Shown here piece by piece: positions 1-8,039 of a DNA stretch of 30,747 nt. Source of the DNA: Fennellomyces sp. T-0311 (taxonomy: Eukaryota > Mucoromycota > Mucoromycetes > Mucorales > Lichtheimiaceae); contig JALLLT010000114.1 of NCBI GenBank assembly GCA_025266875.1, positions 1-30,747 of the forward strand, given 5' to 3'. The stretch's first letter is position 1. Every line of letters starts with the position of its first letter. The notes under the pieces are model-generated. The model saw only the letters and a program-made list of their open reading frames with translations. It was not told the DNA's origin and did not search any database. The position numbers and the translations under genes are program-made.

Positions 1-1
1 T

Positions 2-1082
2 CAAGTTGAAAACCGGTATAAACTCCACGACAATCAACTTACTTCGGCCATAATGCACGTTGATAGAGGCACCAATGGTGTCTGCAAGGTATGTGTAAGA
101 TAACCATATGTGCATGACCATAGCTTTCTTTGCGATGATTACTATGCAACAAAAATGGTGGTCAACAGTAAAGAGTTCATACATATTTATGATGAATAAA
201 AAACAGATTCTTTATCGGAATTATGGTGGTGTTGTTAGTTTCGGTTTTGTCACCGAGTTTTTTGTTTCGGCGTGTGCATCCCCTCTGGTATGCAAATTCC
301 ACGTCGATTCGACATATAAGACGAATAGAATGGGATATGAGCTCTTCGGTGTTGTTGCCAACTTTAATGGATGTGGGTTCCCCATCGCCTATATGTTCCT
401 TGGTGTTAATGATGGCGTCGTTCTAGAACACCAAAGAGCACCTTCACGCCAGGAGATGATACGACGCTTTTTCCGTAGTCTACAGACTTATGGATTTGCC
501 CCGGACTTCATCTTTTCGGACAAGGATCGCGGCCAAATCAATGCAATTGAAACTGTGTTTGGTCGTCATCCACTGCGCCTATGTCTCTGGCATATTCAAC
601 GAGCAGTAAAGCTACGGTTGGGTGAAGACAAAAGAGTTGATCCGCGCTACAATGCAGCAGATGCTCGCGAGCAATTCCCATTCATTTCTTTGCGCTTTGT
701 TCCACCATCAGACCGCAGTGGAAAAATTTGCCCGAATGCGGACCATCGCGACCAAATTGTAGCCATGGTGCGAAAGCACTATCATATGCACCCGCATATT
801 CCACTTCAACGTGGTATGTTGTAACCGTTGAATCGAGTAGGTATAAGATACATTGTTAATATTGGACTTAGTTGGCCGTGAAAATGCAGATCAACTTCGC
901 CAGCGTGCTGGTCGCGAGTTATATCGCTTTTGCGTTCAGCACAATCTTCCTGATGTGTGGGCGTATATATACAACTGCTGGTACGCTCGCGTGTGGTGGG
1001 ATCGATGGGCATGCAGCAGTCGCCCTGACAACATCCCGATGGCGAAAACCACGATGATGATAGAAGCACAATGGCGAGTGCT
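2..1082 (+). pseudogene. MULE transposase, catalytic half (interrupted)
   Basis: Catalytic half of a Mutator-like (MULE) transposase; the 5' end lies outside the window. The main open part is 108-813. It shows the MULE core: HVDSTYKTN with the first catalytic Asp, a hydrophobic segment, FIFSDKDRG with the second Asp, and CLWHIQRAV, the usual C/H motif. A 58-nt intron (814-871, GTATGT to TTAG) joins CGT-G to TT-GGC in frame. The next exon (872-1082) carries NCWYARVWWDRW and IPMAKTTMMIEAQWRV, typical of the region before the SWIM finger. The gene stops at 1082 because a Ty3 element sits between two copies of GTGCT; the frame resumes at 8040. Upstream, 2-88 reads as exon, but an in-frame TAA at 197-199 beside an A run shows a frameshift. 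The Glu of the DDE triad was not placed. The MULE call is firm; the gene is dead. Confidence 0.85.
1078..1082. repeat. Target site duplication, left copy (GTGCT)
   Basis: GTGCT directly precedes the TG of the left LTR and is repeated at 8035-8039 directly after the CA of the right LTR. Five-base duplications are normal for Ty3/Gypsy integrases. Removing the element and one copy restores the MULE reading frame. Confidence 0.95.
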
Positions 1083-1434
1083 TGTAACAGTGCAGACCAC
1101 AGGATACTTACAATCGTGTACGTTGCTGTGAGTCGGACAATGTAGACAATAACCCGAAGGTGGAACTGGTTATATGAGGGTATAAACGATGAGGATTCCT
1201 GTATCCAGGAATCCTGCTTTATATATACGTCAGATATTAGGGGGTAATAGCTAAGGCGTCTATGATCTACCATCTACGAATTCCATCTAAGCTATACGTA
1301 ATCCTAATATCCTTATCCAACCATGCGCCATATGAGTTGTCACATGCTACGTCTATCAATACGGTATATGGATACTGCATGGCGATCAACCAGGTTGCAG
1401 GTTGGATAACGTCTGTAATGGACACACCATTACA
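1083..1434 (-). repeat. 3' LTR of the Ty3/Gypsy element
   Basis: A 352-bp direct repeat of 7683-8034 at a constant offset of 6600. It begins TGTAACAG and ends CATTACA on the + strand, so the element ends are TG...CA. Substitutions relative to the other LTR are at 1104, 1155, 1167, 1342 and 1362; there are no indels. It sits in an exon of the MULE gene. Confidence 0.97.
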
Positions 1435-1447
1435 ATCTCCCCCGTCT
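1435..1447 (-). promoter_or_regulatory. Polypurine tract of the Ty3 element
   Basis: Read on the minus strand the sequence is AGACGGGGGAGAT, directly against the 3' LTR. A purine-rich tract here is the expected primer for plus-strand DNA synthesis and confirms the minus-strand orientation of the element. Confidence 0.8.
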
Positions 1448-1864
1448 ATATAACGTCATATCCATAGTTGATTCGTCGGGAGGATTCACCGTCAATCCGT
1501 CGATGTCGTCCAAGTCAATTCCCTTTGTTTCGTCGTCTCGCAATCGTCCTTGGTATCGTCCATCAACCCCTTGTTCGTCGATATGTGAATCATGATGCAC
1601 CGTCCTTGAGTCCGTCCAAGTTGTATGTATGCTGGACCCCTAGTCAGCAGTGACAGATCGTTTATCGTCAAGCCGAGTTGCCTGCAATAATACTCGTCGT
1701 CGTAATTGCGGCAAAACGTCTCGGCTTAGGCTCTCCCCCCGCCAAAGAATAGGCACGTCCAGGAGAAGCCGAGAGTCAAAGAACAATAAGTTCAGGATCG
1801 TCTGAGTCGCGTCTTTCTAGAAAAATCGAGAAAAATGAGTAAGGGGCACCCAAATTAAACCTTA
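1435..1864 (-). other. Non-coding 3' region of the Ty3 element, dense in GACG
   Basis: Between the pol stop and the 3' LTR there is no coding frame. The + strand holds 20 copies of CGTC between 1443 and 1813, irregularly spaced at 3 to 52 nt, and no GACG was seen. On the element's RNA this is 20 GACG tetramers and no CGTC. No tandem unit explains it. The same motif is frequent through gag and pol. Confidence 0.75.
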
Positions 1865-4264
1865 CTATGCGCGTCGCAAGTGTTTGGGTGGCCGACCCTG
1901 TCGCTTCTTAGGCACCGCATCAAGCATCGGTGTCTCCTTAGAAGCTTGATACTGTTGAAGAACATCTTGCGCGTTAGCCAAGTGTGAAACTGGTTCCCAA
2001 GTAGCGTCATGAAGGGGGTAACCCTTCCACTTGACCAAGTATTCTAACTTGTTTCGTCGCTTGCGCTCGTCCAGAATTTCTTCAACCTCGAATTCGTCTT
2101 CTGATCCATTGGTGATGACTGGTGGTGGCCGTTCAGGTCGTCGTTCCACGTCATCTGGTTCGGAATAAGGCTTCAACACACTAACGTGAAAGACGTTGTG
2201 TGTCTTGATCGTCGCCGGTAAGTCGAGCTTGTATGCAACTGAGCCGATTCGTTCCATGACCTTGTATGGACCGGCCCACCGTGGAAGCAATTTCTTGGTA
2301 GGTGCATTCCAGTAGACGTCTGGGTTCAAGTTTGCTGTCTTGACCAGTACTGGATCACCAACAGAAAATTCCAAATCGCGTCGCTTCCGGTTGGCATACT
2401 TAGCTTGTCTCTCCGTTGCGTCCTTGATAGCCTTGGTAACGTCGAGTCGTATAGACTCCAATCGTCGAGCAAGGGCGTCAGCATGTGCATTGCTCGTGTC
2501 GTCAGAGCTGGAGATCAGAGCTGGCGATACATGGCGTCCCAGATCTGCGTAAAAAGGCGTCAGATTGGTGGATGCATGCTTGGAATCATTATACGTATGT
2601 TCCAAGATAGGCAACCATTCGTCCCAATCCGTCTGCTGGTAGGCAACGTAGTGTCGTAGCAAGGCTTCCAGACTACGATTCATGATCTCCGTCTGTCCGT
2701 CGCTTTGGGGATGAAAACTACTGGAGAGTTTCCTCTTGATCCCCAACCGTTTCGTCAGCGCTGCCCAGAACTTCGACGTGAAACGAGTATCGCGATCTGA
2801 CACGATATCGTTGGGCAGGCCATGTTGCCGATAAATCTCGCGCAAGAACAGGTGAGCAAAATCCTCTGCAGTGTCCGTCGTCTTGCAAGGAGCAAAATGT
2901 GCACGCTTGGAGAATCGATCGACAAAAACAGCAATAGCGTCAAACTTGCGAGGCGTCTTCGGTAGCTGCGTGATGAAATCCACCGAAATCGAGAGCCATC
3001 GTCCTTCAGCATGCTGCAGTGGCTGAAGTAAGCCGGCTGGTTTCTGGTTCGTCGACTTGACACGTTGGCACATATCACAAGTGGCAAGATAACGTCGCAC
3101 TGACTTGTTCATCTGTGGCCAAAAGTAAGTCCGTCCCAAACATTCTACTGTAGCGTCGATACCTCTATGGCCAGCAACTGGAGCATCATGGGCGTCATGT
3201 AACAAGGTGTTCAGCAGTGTCGGCATGCGAGGTACACACAGTAAACGGCGGCCATCAACTACCTTGTAGATGATGCCATCCTCGAGAACATAGTCGTCGT
3301 CATGGCCAGTAGTACGCAAGCGGGCCAAAACGTCAGCCCAGTAAGCGTCCTTAGCGTAGTACATGGCGCATTCCTTACCAATCGTCTCCCCCCTCACGGT
3401 GAGGACAATAGAACAAATTTCCATTGAAGCGTCGGGATTGGATGGTACGTCAGGAGGCCGCTTGGATAGCGCGTCAGCCCCTTCATTCTCTTCTCGAGGG
3501 ATATGGTGCACGTCAAACTGAAACGTCATCAGCTTCTCCAATAGTCGGATTTGCCGTTTCGAAAGGTTCTTGCTGTTGGCATGCATCGTCGCAATGGCGC
3601 GGTTGTCTGTAAAGACCGTGAATCGTTCACCATCAAGATGGTGACGCCATTGCTCAAGACAGTACTTGACTGCCAGGAGCTCCAACTCATGCACCGGGTA
3701 ATGAAGCTCAGCACCCTTGAGCGTCCTTGAAGCATAAGCCACAGGGTGGAGCAGACCGTCGTCCTGGACCTGGCTAAGGATGCCACCAATCGAAAGCGTC
3801 GTGGAAGCATCGGCATGCACAAAAAATCGTCGGTCAGGATCCGGTAGGGCTAGAACAGGGGCGGAAGTTAGACGTCGCTTCAATTCTTGAAAAGAAGCTT
3901 CACACTTATCATCCCAGTTCCACGGCACGTCCTTGCGAAGCAAGTAATTCATAGGAGCCGAAAGCTCGGCGAAACCATCCACAAACGTCCGGTAGTAATT
4001 GCATAATCCCAAAAAAGATTGGATGTCCGCAGTTTTCCGTGGCGTCGGCCATTGGGATATAGCCTCCAGTTTGTGTGGATCGCATTCGACCTTATTTTCG
4101 GAAACCACATGGCCGAGGAACTCAAGCCGCGTCATGCCAAATTCGCATTTCTTGGGGTTGGCATATAACTTGTGTTCTTGTAGGCGTTCGAAAACAACGC
4201 GTAACGTCGCGAGGTGCTCTTCTTTCGTCTTGGTATAAATCAGAAAGTCGTCGAGATATATCAC
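1865..4264 (-). CDS. Ty3/Gypsy pol: RT C-terminus, RNase H, integrase, chromodomain
   Basis: An open frame of about 800 codons that continues the reverse transcriptase. Residues 2-10 hold the catalytic YLDD box (IYLDDFLIY), followed by the RT thumb and RNase H (FFVHADAS, ELELLAVK, FTDNRAI, EGADALS supply the acidic residues, roughly 148-270). The integrase zinc finger follows (HDAPVAGHRG then CDMCQ, roughly 355-400), then the DDE core (SVDFITQLP, NDIVSDRDTRF, HPQSDGQTEIMNRSLE), a GPY/F-type module (WAGPYKVMERIG), and a C-terminal chromodomain (EFEVEEILDERKRRNKLEYL, then LVKWKGYP and ATWEP, about 715-770). The first codon here is not a true start: the upstream codons FLDDNGLV are in frame and the protein should be made as part of a polyprotein. 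The frame is lost just upstream near 4276. Confidence 0.95.
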   Translation of the reverse strand: MIYLDDFLIYTKTKEEHLATLRVVFERLQEHKLYANPKKCEFGMTRLEFLGHVVSENKVECDPHKLEAISQWPTPRKTADIQSFLGLCNYYRTFVDGFAELSAPMNYLLRKDVPWNWDDKCEASFQELKRRLTSAPVLALPDPDRRFFVHADASTTLSIGGILSQVQDDGLLHPVAYASRTLKGAELHYPVHELELLAVKYCLEQWRHHLDGERFTVFTDNRAIATMHANSKNLSKRQIRLLEKLMTFQFDVHHIPREENEGADALSKRPPDVPSNPDASMEICSIVLTVRGETIGKECAMYYAKDAYWADVLARLRTTGHDDDYVLEDGIIYKVVDGRRLLCVPRMPTLLNTLLHDAHDAPVAGHRGIDATVECLGRTYFWPQMNKSVRRYLATCDMCQRVKSTNQKPAGLLQPLQHAEGRWLSISVDFITQLPKTPRKFDAIAVFVDRFSKRAHFAPCKTTDTAEDFAHLFLREIYRQHGLPNDIVSDRDTRFTSKFWAALTKRLGIKRKLSSSFHPQSDGQTEIMNRSLEALLRHYVAYQQTDWDEWLPILEHTYNDSKHASTNLTPFYADLGRHVSPALISSSDDTSNAHADALARRLESIRLDVTKAIKDATERQAKYANRKRRDLEFSVGDPVLVKTANLNPDVYWNAPTKKLLPRWAGPYKVMERIGSVAYKLDLPATIKTHNVFHVSVLKPYSEPDDVERRPERPPPVITNGSEDEFEVEEILDERKRRNKLEYLVKWKGYPLHDATWEPVSHLANAQDVLQQYQASKETPMLDAVPKKRQGRPPKHLRRA

Positions 4265-4379
4265 AAGGCCGTTATCGTCAAGAAATCGCGGAAAATGTCT
4301 GTTAGCAAGGTGACAAACGTCGCAGGGCTTCCCATAAGCCCCATGCCCAATACTAACATCTCGTAATGACCGTATCTCG

Positions 4380-4871
4380 TCAGGAAACCCGTCTTGGGAA
4401 CGTCTTCCTCAGCGATCCGAACCTGGTAGTAACCAGAGAGCAGATCGATACGGCTAAAATACTTCGCCCCCGCAGCTGATGGATAAGGTCGTTCGTACGA
4501 GGAATGGGTGCCTTCGTCTTGACTGACAGGCTGTTAAGGGCCCTGTAGTCAATAATCATCCGCAGAGATTGGTCCTTCTTGGCGACAAAAAGGACTGGCG
4601 CCCCATATGGCGAGTGTGATGGACGGATCCAACCCTTGGCAAGCATATCGTTCAACGTTTTCTTTAAAACGGTGAGCTCGCGCGTGGATAATCGATACAT
4701 ACGCTGAGCTGGTGGTTGCGCACCAGGCACCAGCAGAATCGTGTGCTCCACATGACGTTTGGGAGGCAATCCATCAGGCAATTCGTCTGGGAAAACATCG
4801 TGAAATTCATCCACCAGTGCATCCAAACCCGGAATGTCAACCTTATCGCCGTTGACTTCGATTTTCTCCAC
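4380..4871 (-). CDS. Ty3/Gypsy reverse transcriptase, N-terminal part (frameshifted)
   Basis: Carries the start of the reverse transcriptase: LLVPGAQPPAQRMYRLS, then GWIRPSHSPYGAPVLFVAKK and LRMIIDYRALN, the classical fingers and palm region. The frame breaks inside a run of five C at 4467-4471 (G on the sense strand); one more base there would join LRG to AKYFSRIDLLSGYYQV in the next frame. That frame continues through KTGFLTRYGHYEMLVLGMG to about 4280, where another one-base gap leads into the downstream YLDD frame. Both gaps look like single-base losses in or beside homopolymers. The region is a broken part of the pol polyprotein, not a separate gene. Confidence 0.88.
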   Translation of the reverse strand: MEKIEVNGDKVDIPGLDALVDEFHDVFPDELPDGLPPKRHVEHTILLVPGAQPPAQRMYRLSTRELTVLKKTLNDMLAKGWIRPSHSPYGAPVLFVAKKDQSLRMIIDYRALNSLSVKTKAPIPRTNDLIHQLRGRSILAVSICSLVTTRFGSLRKTFPRRVS

Positions 4872-4896
4872 GCAAAGAACAAAAAGCCATCGTCGG

Positions 4897-5499
4897 TTAC
4901 GTCACGCAAAGCTTTGTTGCTGGCCGAGCGCGAAAGAAATTGAATCTCCATAGGCGTCGGAGGAGGAGGCCGAGGTTTGACACTGTTGGTTTTCCAGTCG
5001 ATTTCGGGGTTCTCGTCATAAAGCCAGCTTTTACCAAGTATAACGTCATGGTCGTCGCTGACAATGCCCAAAAAAGTCGAACTGAGGTGGTGAATTCGTC
5101 CATCACGACATTGGCGTCCAAGTAACATGCCGATTCTGCCCATCGGGCATCGGCAACTTTGACGGAAGAACCTGGGGTTGAATGCGTCTCAGCCGCAAGT
5201 CCACTTGCTTCCAAAAAGGAAAACGTCACAAAATCGTGTGTTGCCCCGCTGTCAATCAAAATCCTGGCTTTGCGCCCATTAACAAGGCCTTCACGTCGGA
5301 TCAGGATATGCCGTACTGGCAATTCGCTCGTATTAACACAACCGTCTGTTAGAGCGAAAGAGCGAGGATAAACGTCATCATCAATAAAGTCGTCGTTCAT
5401 TTTTGCAAAAAATGCTTTATTGGTACTAGGATCCTGAGAGACGTCTACACTAGTAGTGATGATGGGGGTTCGGGATCCAAAATGGATCCCTCGTCGCAC
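4897..5499 (-). CDS. Ty3/Gypsy aspartic protease region
   Basis: Contains ARILIDSGATHDFVTFSFLE, the retropepsin active-site motif DSGA, preceded by a segment starting near HILIRREGLVNGRK. Retropepsins act as dimers and cut the Gag-Pol polyprotein. The C-terminal part of the domain (GIVSDDHDVILGKSWLYDEN, an ILG-type motif) is in another minus-strand frame between about 5143 and 4870, so a frameshift lies near 5100. The link to the reverse transcriptase then needs a further frame change near 4865. Family identity is secure from the DSGA motif and position between gag and RT. Confidence 0.85.
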   Translation of the reverse strand: MRRGIHFGSRTPIITTSVDVSQDPSTNKAFFAKMNDDFIDDDVYPRSFALTDGCVNTSELPVRHILIRREGLVNGRKARILIDSGATHDFVTFSFLEASGLAAETHSTPGSSVKVADARWAESACYLDANVVMDEFTTSVRLFWALSATTMTLYLVKAGFMTRTPKSTGKPTVSNLGLLLRRLWRFNFFRARPATKLCVT

Positions 5500-5593
5500 T
5501 GATAATCGTCTGCGGCTTTAACTAACGATGATGGCTCTGGAGAAACGTCACCGGAAAGGTCACCAACAGGTATGGGCGCATCTGTTGGTGGGC

Positions 5594-5977
5594 CTAGTTT
5601 TTTGAAAACTGGCGTCTCTTGCCCTTGCCCTTGCCCTTGTCGTCGCCATTATCCTTGCCCTTAGGCTTGGATTGCGGCAGGTGGTCCCCGAACTGTGGGC
5701 AGTTCTTGCCAAAATGGCCAGGCTTGTAACACCGGAAGCAAAGGTTGCTCTCAATGACCTTCTTGGAGGACAACCCGCTGGCCTGACCGTTGCGCTTCTT
5801 GCGGAAGCCACACTCGACTCCGTCGACTTCCATGGGCGTTGGCCTAGAGGAGGAGTTGGCTTCGGCCGAGGCAGAAGACGTTGCACTCGGCTGCGCATAT
5901 GGTGGTTGAGACTTGAACGGGCTTGCGTCGCCATAATGGCCGTCATAGTGTTCAGCTTGACGAATGATCTTGTCCAA
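5594..5977 (-). CDS. Ty3/Gypsy Gag, nucleocapsid zinc knuckle
   Basis: C-terminal part of Gag. It starts within the capsid tail (DKIIRQAEHYDGHYG), passes a Ser/Pro-rich linker and shows one CCHC knuckle, CFRCYKPGHFGKNC (C-x2-C-x4-H-x4-C), which binds the element's RNA. The tail is basic and Gly/Lys-rich (KGKDNGDDKGKGKGKRRQ). In the same frame upstream one can read EGLKPAAAAFVEDRGGVS, which links it to the capsid frame through a one-base shift near 6045-6055. Whether the step into protease is a programmed frameshift or damage cannot be told. Confidence 0.87.
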   Translation of the reverse strand: MDKIIRQAEHYDGHYGDASPFKSQPPYAQPSATSSASAEANSSSRPTPMEVDGVECGFRKKRNGQASGLSSKKVIESNLCFRCYKPGHFGKNCPQFGDHLPQSKPKGKDNGDDKGKGKGKRRQFSKN

Positions 5978-6021
5978 GCTGACACCACCGCGATCCTCGA
6001 CAAAGGCGGCTGCCGCAGGTT

Positions 6022-6420
6022 TCAGCCCCTCAATGTAGCGGGCTGGGCCTCCGTCTCATGGATGTCGTCGATACCGTCCATAAGACGCAAGAAACGCTGC
6101 GTGAAGCTGGCAACCGTCCCATTGCCTTGGCGACAGGCTTGCCACTGACGTCGGCGGAGTTGCTGGTTGTTGGTGGGGAGCCAACGAGCACAGAAAACGC
6201 GGCAAAACTCCGGCCAAGTGGTGGGCATGGCCCCACGTTTCGTCTCAGCCTTGAACCAAAGAAGGGCCGTCTCCTGCAAGGTCAGAGCAGCGAGACCCAC
6301 CTTCTGGTCGTCGGTGACCGTACGGACCAGGGAAAAGTAGTGCTCATACCCAAAGAGCCAGGAGTGGACCTCTTCGGGTGAGCCTTGCCAGTGAAGGTCG
6401 TCGACGGCATTGGGATGCAT
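6022..6420 (-). CDS. Ty3/Gypsy Gag, capsid region
   Basis: Capsid-like helical domain of a Ty3 Gag: QGSPEEVHSWLFGYEHYFS, then KVGLAALTLQETALLWF, TTWPEFCRVFCARW and TVASFTQRFLRLMDGIDD, matching the usual retrotransposon Gag pattern of aromatic and Leu residues. It assembles the particle around the RNA. The Met at 6420 is only the first Met of the frame; Gag starts further upstream. The frame ends at a stop caused by a one-base shift after HETEAQ; the next frame gives RYIEGLKP. Confidence 0.85.
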   Translation of the reverse strand: MHPNAVDDLHWQGSPEEVHSWLFGYEHYFSLVRTVTDDQKVGLAALTLQETALLWFKAETKRGAMPTTWPEFCRVFCARWLPTNNQQLRRRQWQACRQGNGTVASFTQRFLRLMDGIDDIHETEAQPATLRG

Positions 6421-6491
6421 ACTCCACTGGGGTTGGTGCCGTTTGTGTTACGTCGTCGCGGTGGCGGTCGCCACGGCTTTGCCCGCTGGAA

Positions 6492-6512
6492 CTGCTGCTG
6501 CTGCTGCTGTTG
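6492..6512 (-). repeat. CAG microsatellite coding a Gln run in Gag
   Basis: Six CTG units followed by TTG on the + strand, giving seven Gln codons on the sense strand inside the linker KPIQWGQQ...FQRAKPW. It lies in a third minus-strand frame between the N-terminal Gag frame and the capsid frame, so two single-base frame changes flank it. Confidence 0.8.
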
Positions 6513-6529
6513 CCCCCACTGGATGGGTT

Positions 6530-7588
6530 TTATCGGCGAACAGGCGGCATCGCGGCATGGATCGATGCCCACATTCCTTGGATGTCGTTGCGGAACGGAG
6601 GGCGGTCGTCGCCGCCAGCGCTAGGAACAGGTGCACTGGTGGCTGGTGGTGGCGGCGCAGGTGCCACAGGAACGGCTTGTGCGGGAGGTGCAGCAGGGCC
6701 CGGCGTCACAGCTGCCAGCTGTTCGGTTAGCTGCTGAATTAAAAGACGCAATTCAGCAGCTTGGCGGTCTTGGTGCGCAGCCTCCTCTCGTTGCGCCGCA
6801 TACGCAGTGGCGAAGTTGCGGTCGGCCGTCGCTAGCATGTCCGCCAGCTGCCGATTCGTCGCCTCTTGGTTGGCAACGAGCTCCGAAATCTGGTGCTCGC
6901 GCCGGTCGTCGCGTTCCTCGAAGGAAGCAATCCGGGCGGCCATCCGGTCGTTGGCGTCGTCCAAGGCGCGGACCCGGTCTTCGGCAGCCGTCAATTCCGT
7001 CCGGATGCCTTGAAAGTGGCCGGTCGTCAGCTCCGCGTAGGCTTGGAGGTCTTGGGCCACGCCGTCCCAAGGGCGGCCTTCCTGCGAAGGAACAGGCAAG
7101 GAAGGAGAGGCCAAAGTGGGGGCGGCAGAGGGTTGCGTCGCAGCCTGTGTAACGTTGGCTGCAGGGCAATCGTCGCGATGGGGCTGCAATCGTCGCCACA
7201 GCCGAATGGCGTGGCACGTCTTGTACCACCAGTACGTCCAGATCCTCATCGAATTCAGCCAATTCGGCAAGGTCAGCGTCTGCAGAACTACCAGCTGCAT
7301 GGGCCGCAGCGGCAGTTGCAGGGTTACCGGTCCAGCCGGTCGTCCAAGGGCCGGCGTAGAGGCAGCACGGCCTGGCGTCTGAGAAAGGCGTCGAAGGGGG
7401 TGGTCTTCTGTCTGGTTGGTCATCGAATTGGGAAAGGGGTACGTATGGTCAGAACCAGAGGAATCGGGCTGGATGGATGCGTGTGCAGAAGTACGGCGGA
7501 ACTTGAGTTTTTTGGAGAGCTTTGAGAGTAGGGGTCTAAAACGTCCGAGCAAAGGGTACTCGTTAGAACAAATTCTGGTATGCGCCAA
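6530..7588 (-). CDS. Ty3/Gypsy Gag, N-terminal part with coiled coil
   Basis: N-terminal part of Gag. The well-supported segment is a long charged helix at roughly residues 195-290 (for example AEDRVRALDDANDRMAARIA and ERDDRREHQISELVANQ, then QQLTEQLAA) that should form a coiled coil, followed by an Ala/Pro-rich linker. The first 150 residues are less certain: between about 7262 and 7140 another frame reads AEFDEDLDVLVVQDVPRH, more acidic and more protein-like, so a further frame change is likely there. The true start was not determined. The ORF ends at a stop after MPPVRR; the Gln-rich linker continues in a different frame. Confidence 0.72.
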   Translation of the reverse strand: MAHTRICSNEYPLLGRFRPLLSKLSKKLKFRRTSAHASIQPDSSGSDHTYPFPNSMTNQTEDHPLRRLSQTPGRAASTPALGRPAGPVTLQLPLRPMQLVVLQTLTLPNWLNSMRIWTYWWYKTCHAIRLWRRLQPHRDDCPAANVTQAATQPSAAPTLASPSLPVPSQEGRPWDGVAQDLQAYAELTTGHFQGIRTELTAAEDRVRALDDANDRMAARIASFEERDDRREHQISELVANQEATNRQLADMLATADRNFATAYAAQREEAAHQDRQAAELRLLIQQLTEQLAAVTPGPAAPPAQAVPVAPAPPPPATSAPVPSAGGDDRPPFRNDIQGMWASIHAAMPPVRR

Positions 7589-7663
7589 AGAGCGTCGTCG
7601 CAGTGCATCAACATCTCAAAGAAGGTTCCTGCTCAATTACAACGTCGAGCACGGTTTCACAGA

Positions 7664-7680
7664 ACCGAATTTCGCTACCA
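7664..7680 (-). promoter_or_regulatory. Primer binding site, initiator-Met-like
   Basis: Two bases inside the 5' LTR the minus strand reads TGGTAGCGAAATTCGG. The first eight bases, TGGTAGCG, match the primer binding site expected for a fungal initiator tRNA-Met 3' end (...CGCTACCA). The match to a known tRNA beyond that is unclear, so the primer remains uncertain. Confidence 0.6.
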
Positions 7681-7682
7681 AT

Positions 7683-8034
7683 TGTAACAGTGCAGACCAC
7701 AGGGTACTTACAATCGTGTACGTTGCTGTGAGTCGGACAATGTAGACAATAACCAGAAGGTGGAACCGGTTATATGAGGGTATAAACGATGAGGATTCCT
7801 GTATCCAGGAATCCTGCTTTATATATACGTCAGATATTAGGGGGTAATAGCTAAGGCGTCTATGATCTACCATCTACGAATTCCATCTAAGCTATACGTA
7901 ATCCTAATATCCTTATCCAACCATGCGCCATATGAGTTGTCGCATGCTACGTCTATCAATATGGTATATGGATACTGCATGGCGATCAACCAGGTTGCAG
8001 GTTGGATAACGTCTGTAATGGACACACCATTACA
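7683..8034 (-). repeat. 5' LTR of the Ty3/Gypsy element
   Basis: 352 bp, promoter-proximal LTR of the minus-strand element, 98.6% identical to 1083-1434 with five substitutions and no indel. It contains a TATA-like box and a perfect hairpin (7792-7828). It is followed by the second copy of GTGCT. Confidence 0.97.
7792..7828 (-). promoter_or_regulatory. LTR TATA box followed by a perfect 10-bp hairpin
   Basis: On the sense (minus) strand TATATATAAAG (7828-7818) is followed within a few bases by AGGATTCCTG, a GATA loop, and CAGGAATCCT (7815-7792), a perfect 10-bp stem. The same block is at 1192-1228 in the other LTR. The TATA call is by similarity and position; the start of transcription is inferred to lie at or just beyond the hairpin. 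Confidence 0.65.
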
Positions 8035-8039
8035 GTGCT
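8035..8039. repeat. Target site duplication, right copy (GTGCT)
   Basis: GTGCT immediately after the right LTR, identical to 1078-1082. Confidence 0.95.

Larger units (their letters stand above)
1083..8034 (-). mobile_element. Ty3/Gypsy chromovirus, full-length with frameshifts
   Basis: A complete LTR retrotransposon of 6952 bp read on the minus strand: 5' LTR (7683-8034), primer binding site, gag, protease, reverse transcriptase, RNase H, integrase with a chromodomain, polypurine tract, 3' LTR (1083-1434). The domain order PR-RT-RH-IN places it in Ty3/Gypsy and the C-terminal chromodomain makes it a chromovirus. Five-base duplications flank it. The LTRs differ at 5 of 352 positions, so insertion is fairly recent, yet gag and the first part of pol are broken by at least six single-base frame changes. 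This copy therefore could not make its proteins as read, unless some indels are assembly errors. Confidence 0.96.

Noticed and set aside
806..1273. 155-codon minus-strand frame over the left LTR (and a 78-codon match at 7637-7873)
   Set aside because: It lies across LTR and MULE sequence; the repeat of the frame reflects the LTR duplication, and no protein features are seen.
2340..2659. Plus-strand frames inside pol and similar ones throughout 2300-7500
   Set aside because: Shadows of gag-pol on the opposite strand; no motifs.
4865..5600. Programmed frameshift between gag and pol
   Set aside because: Several frame changes occur in gag and within RT too, so none can be singled out as programmed.
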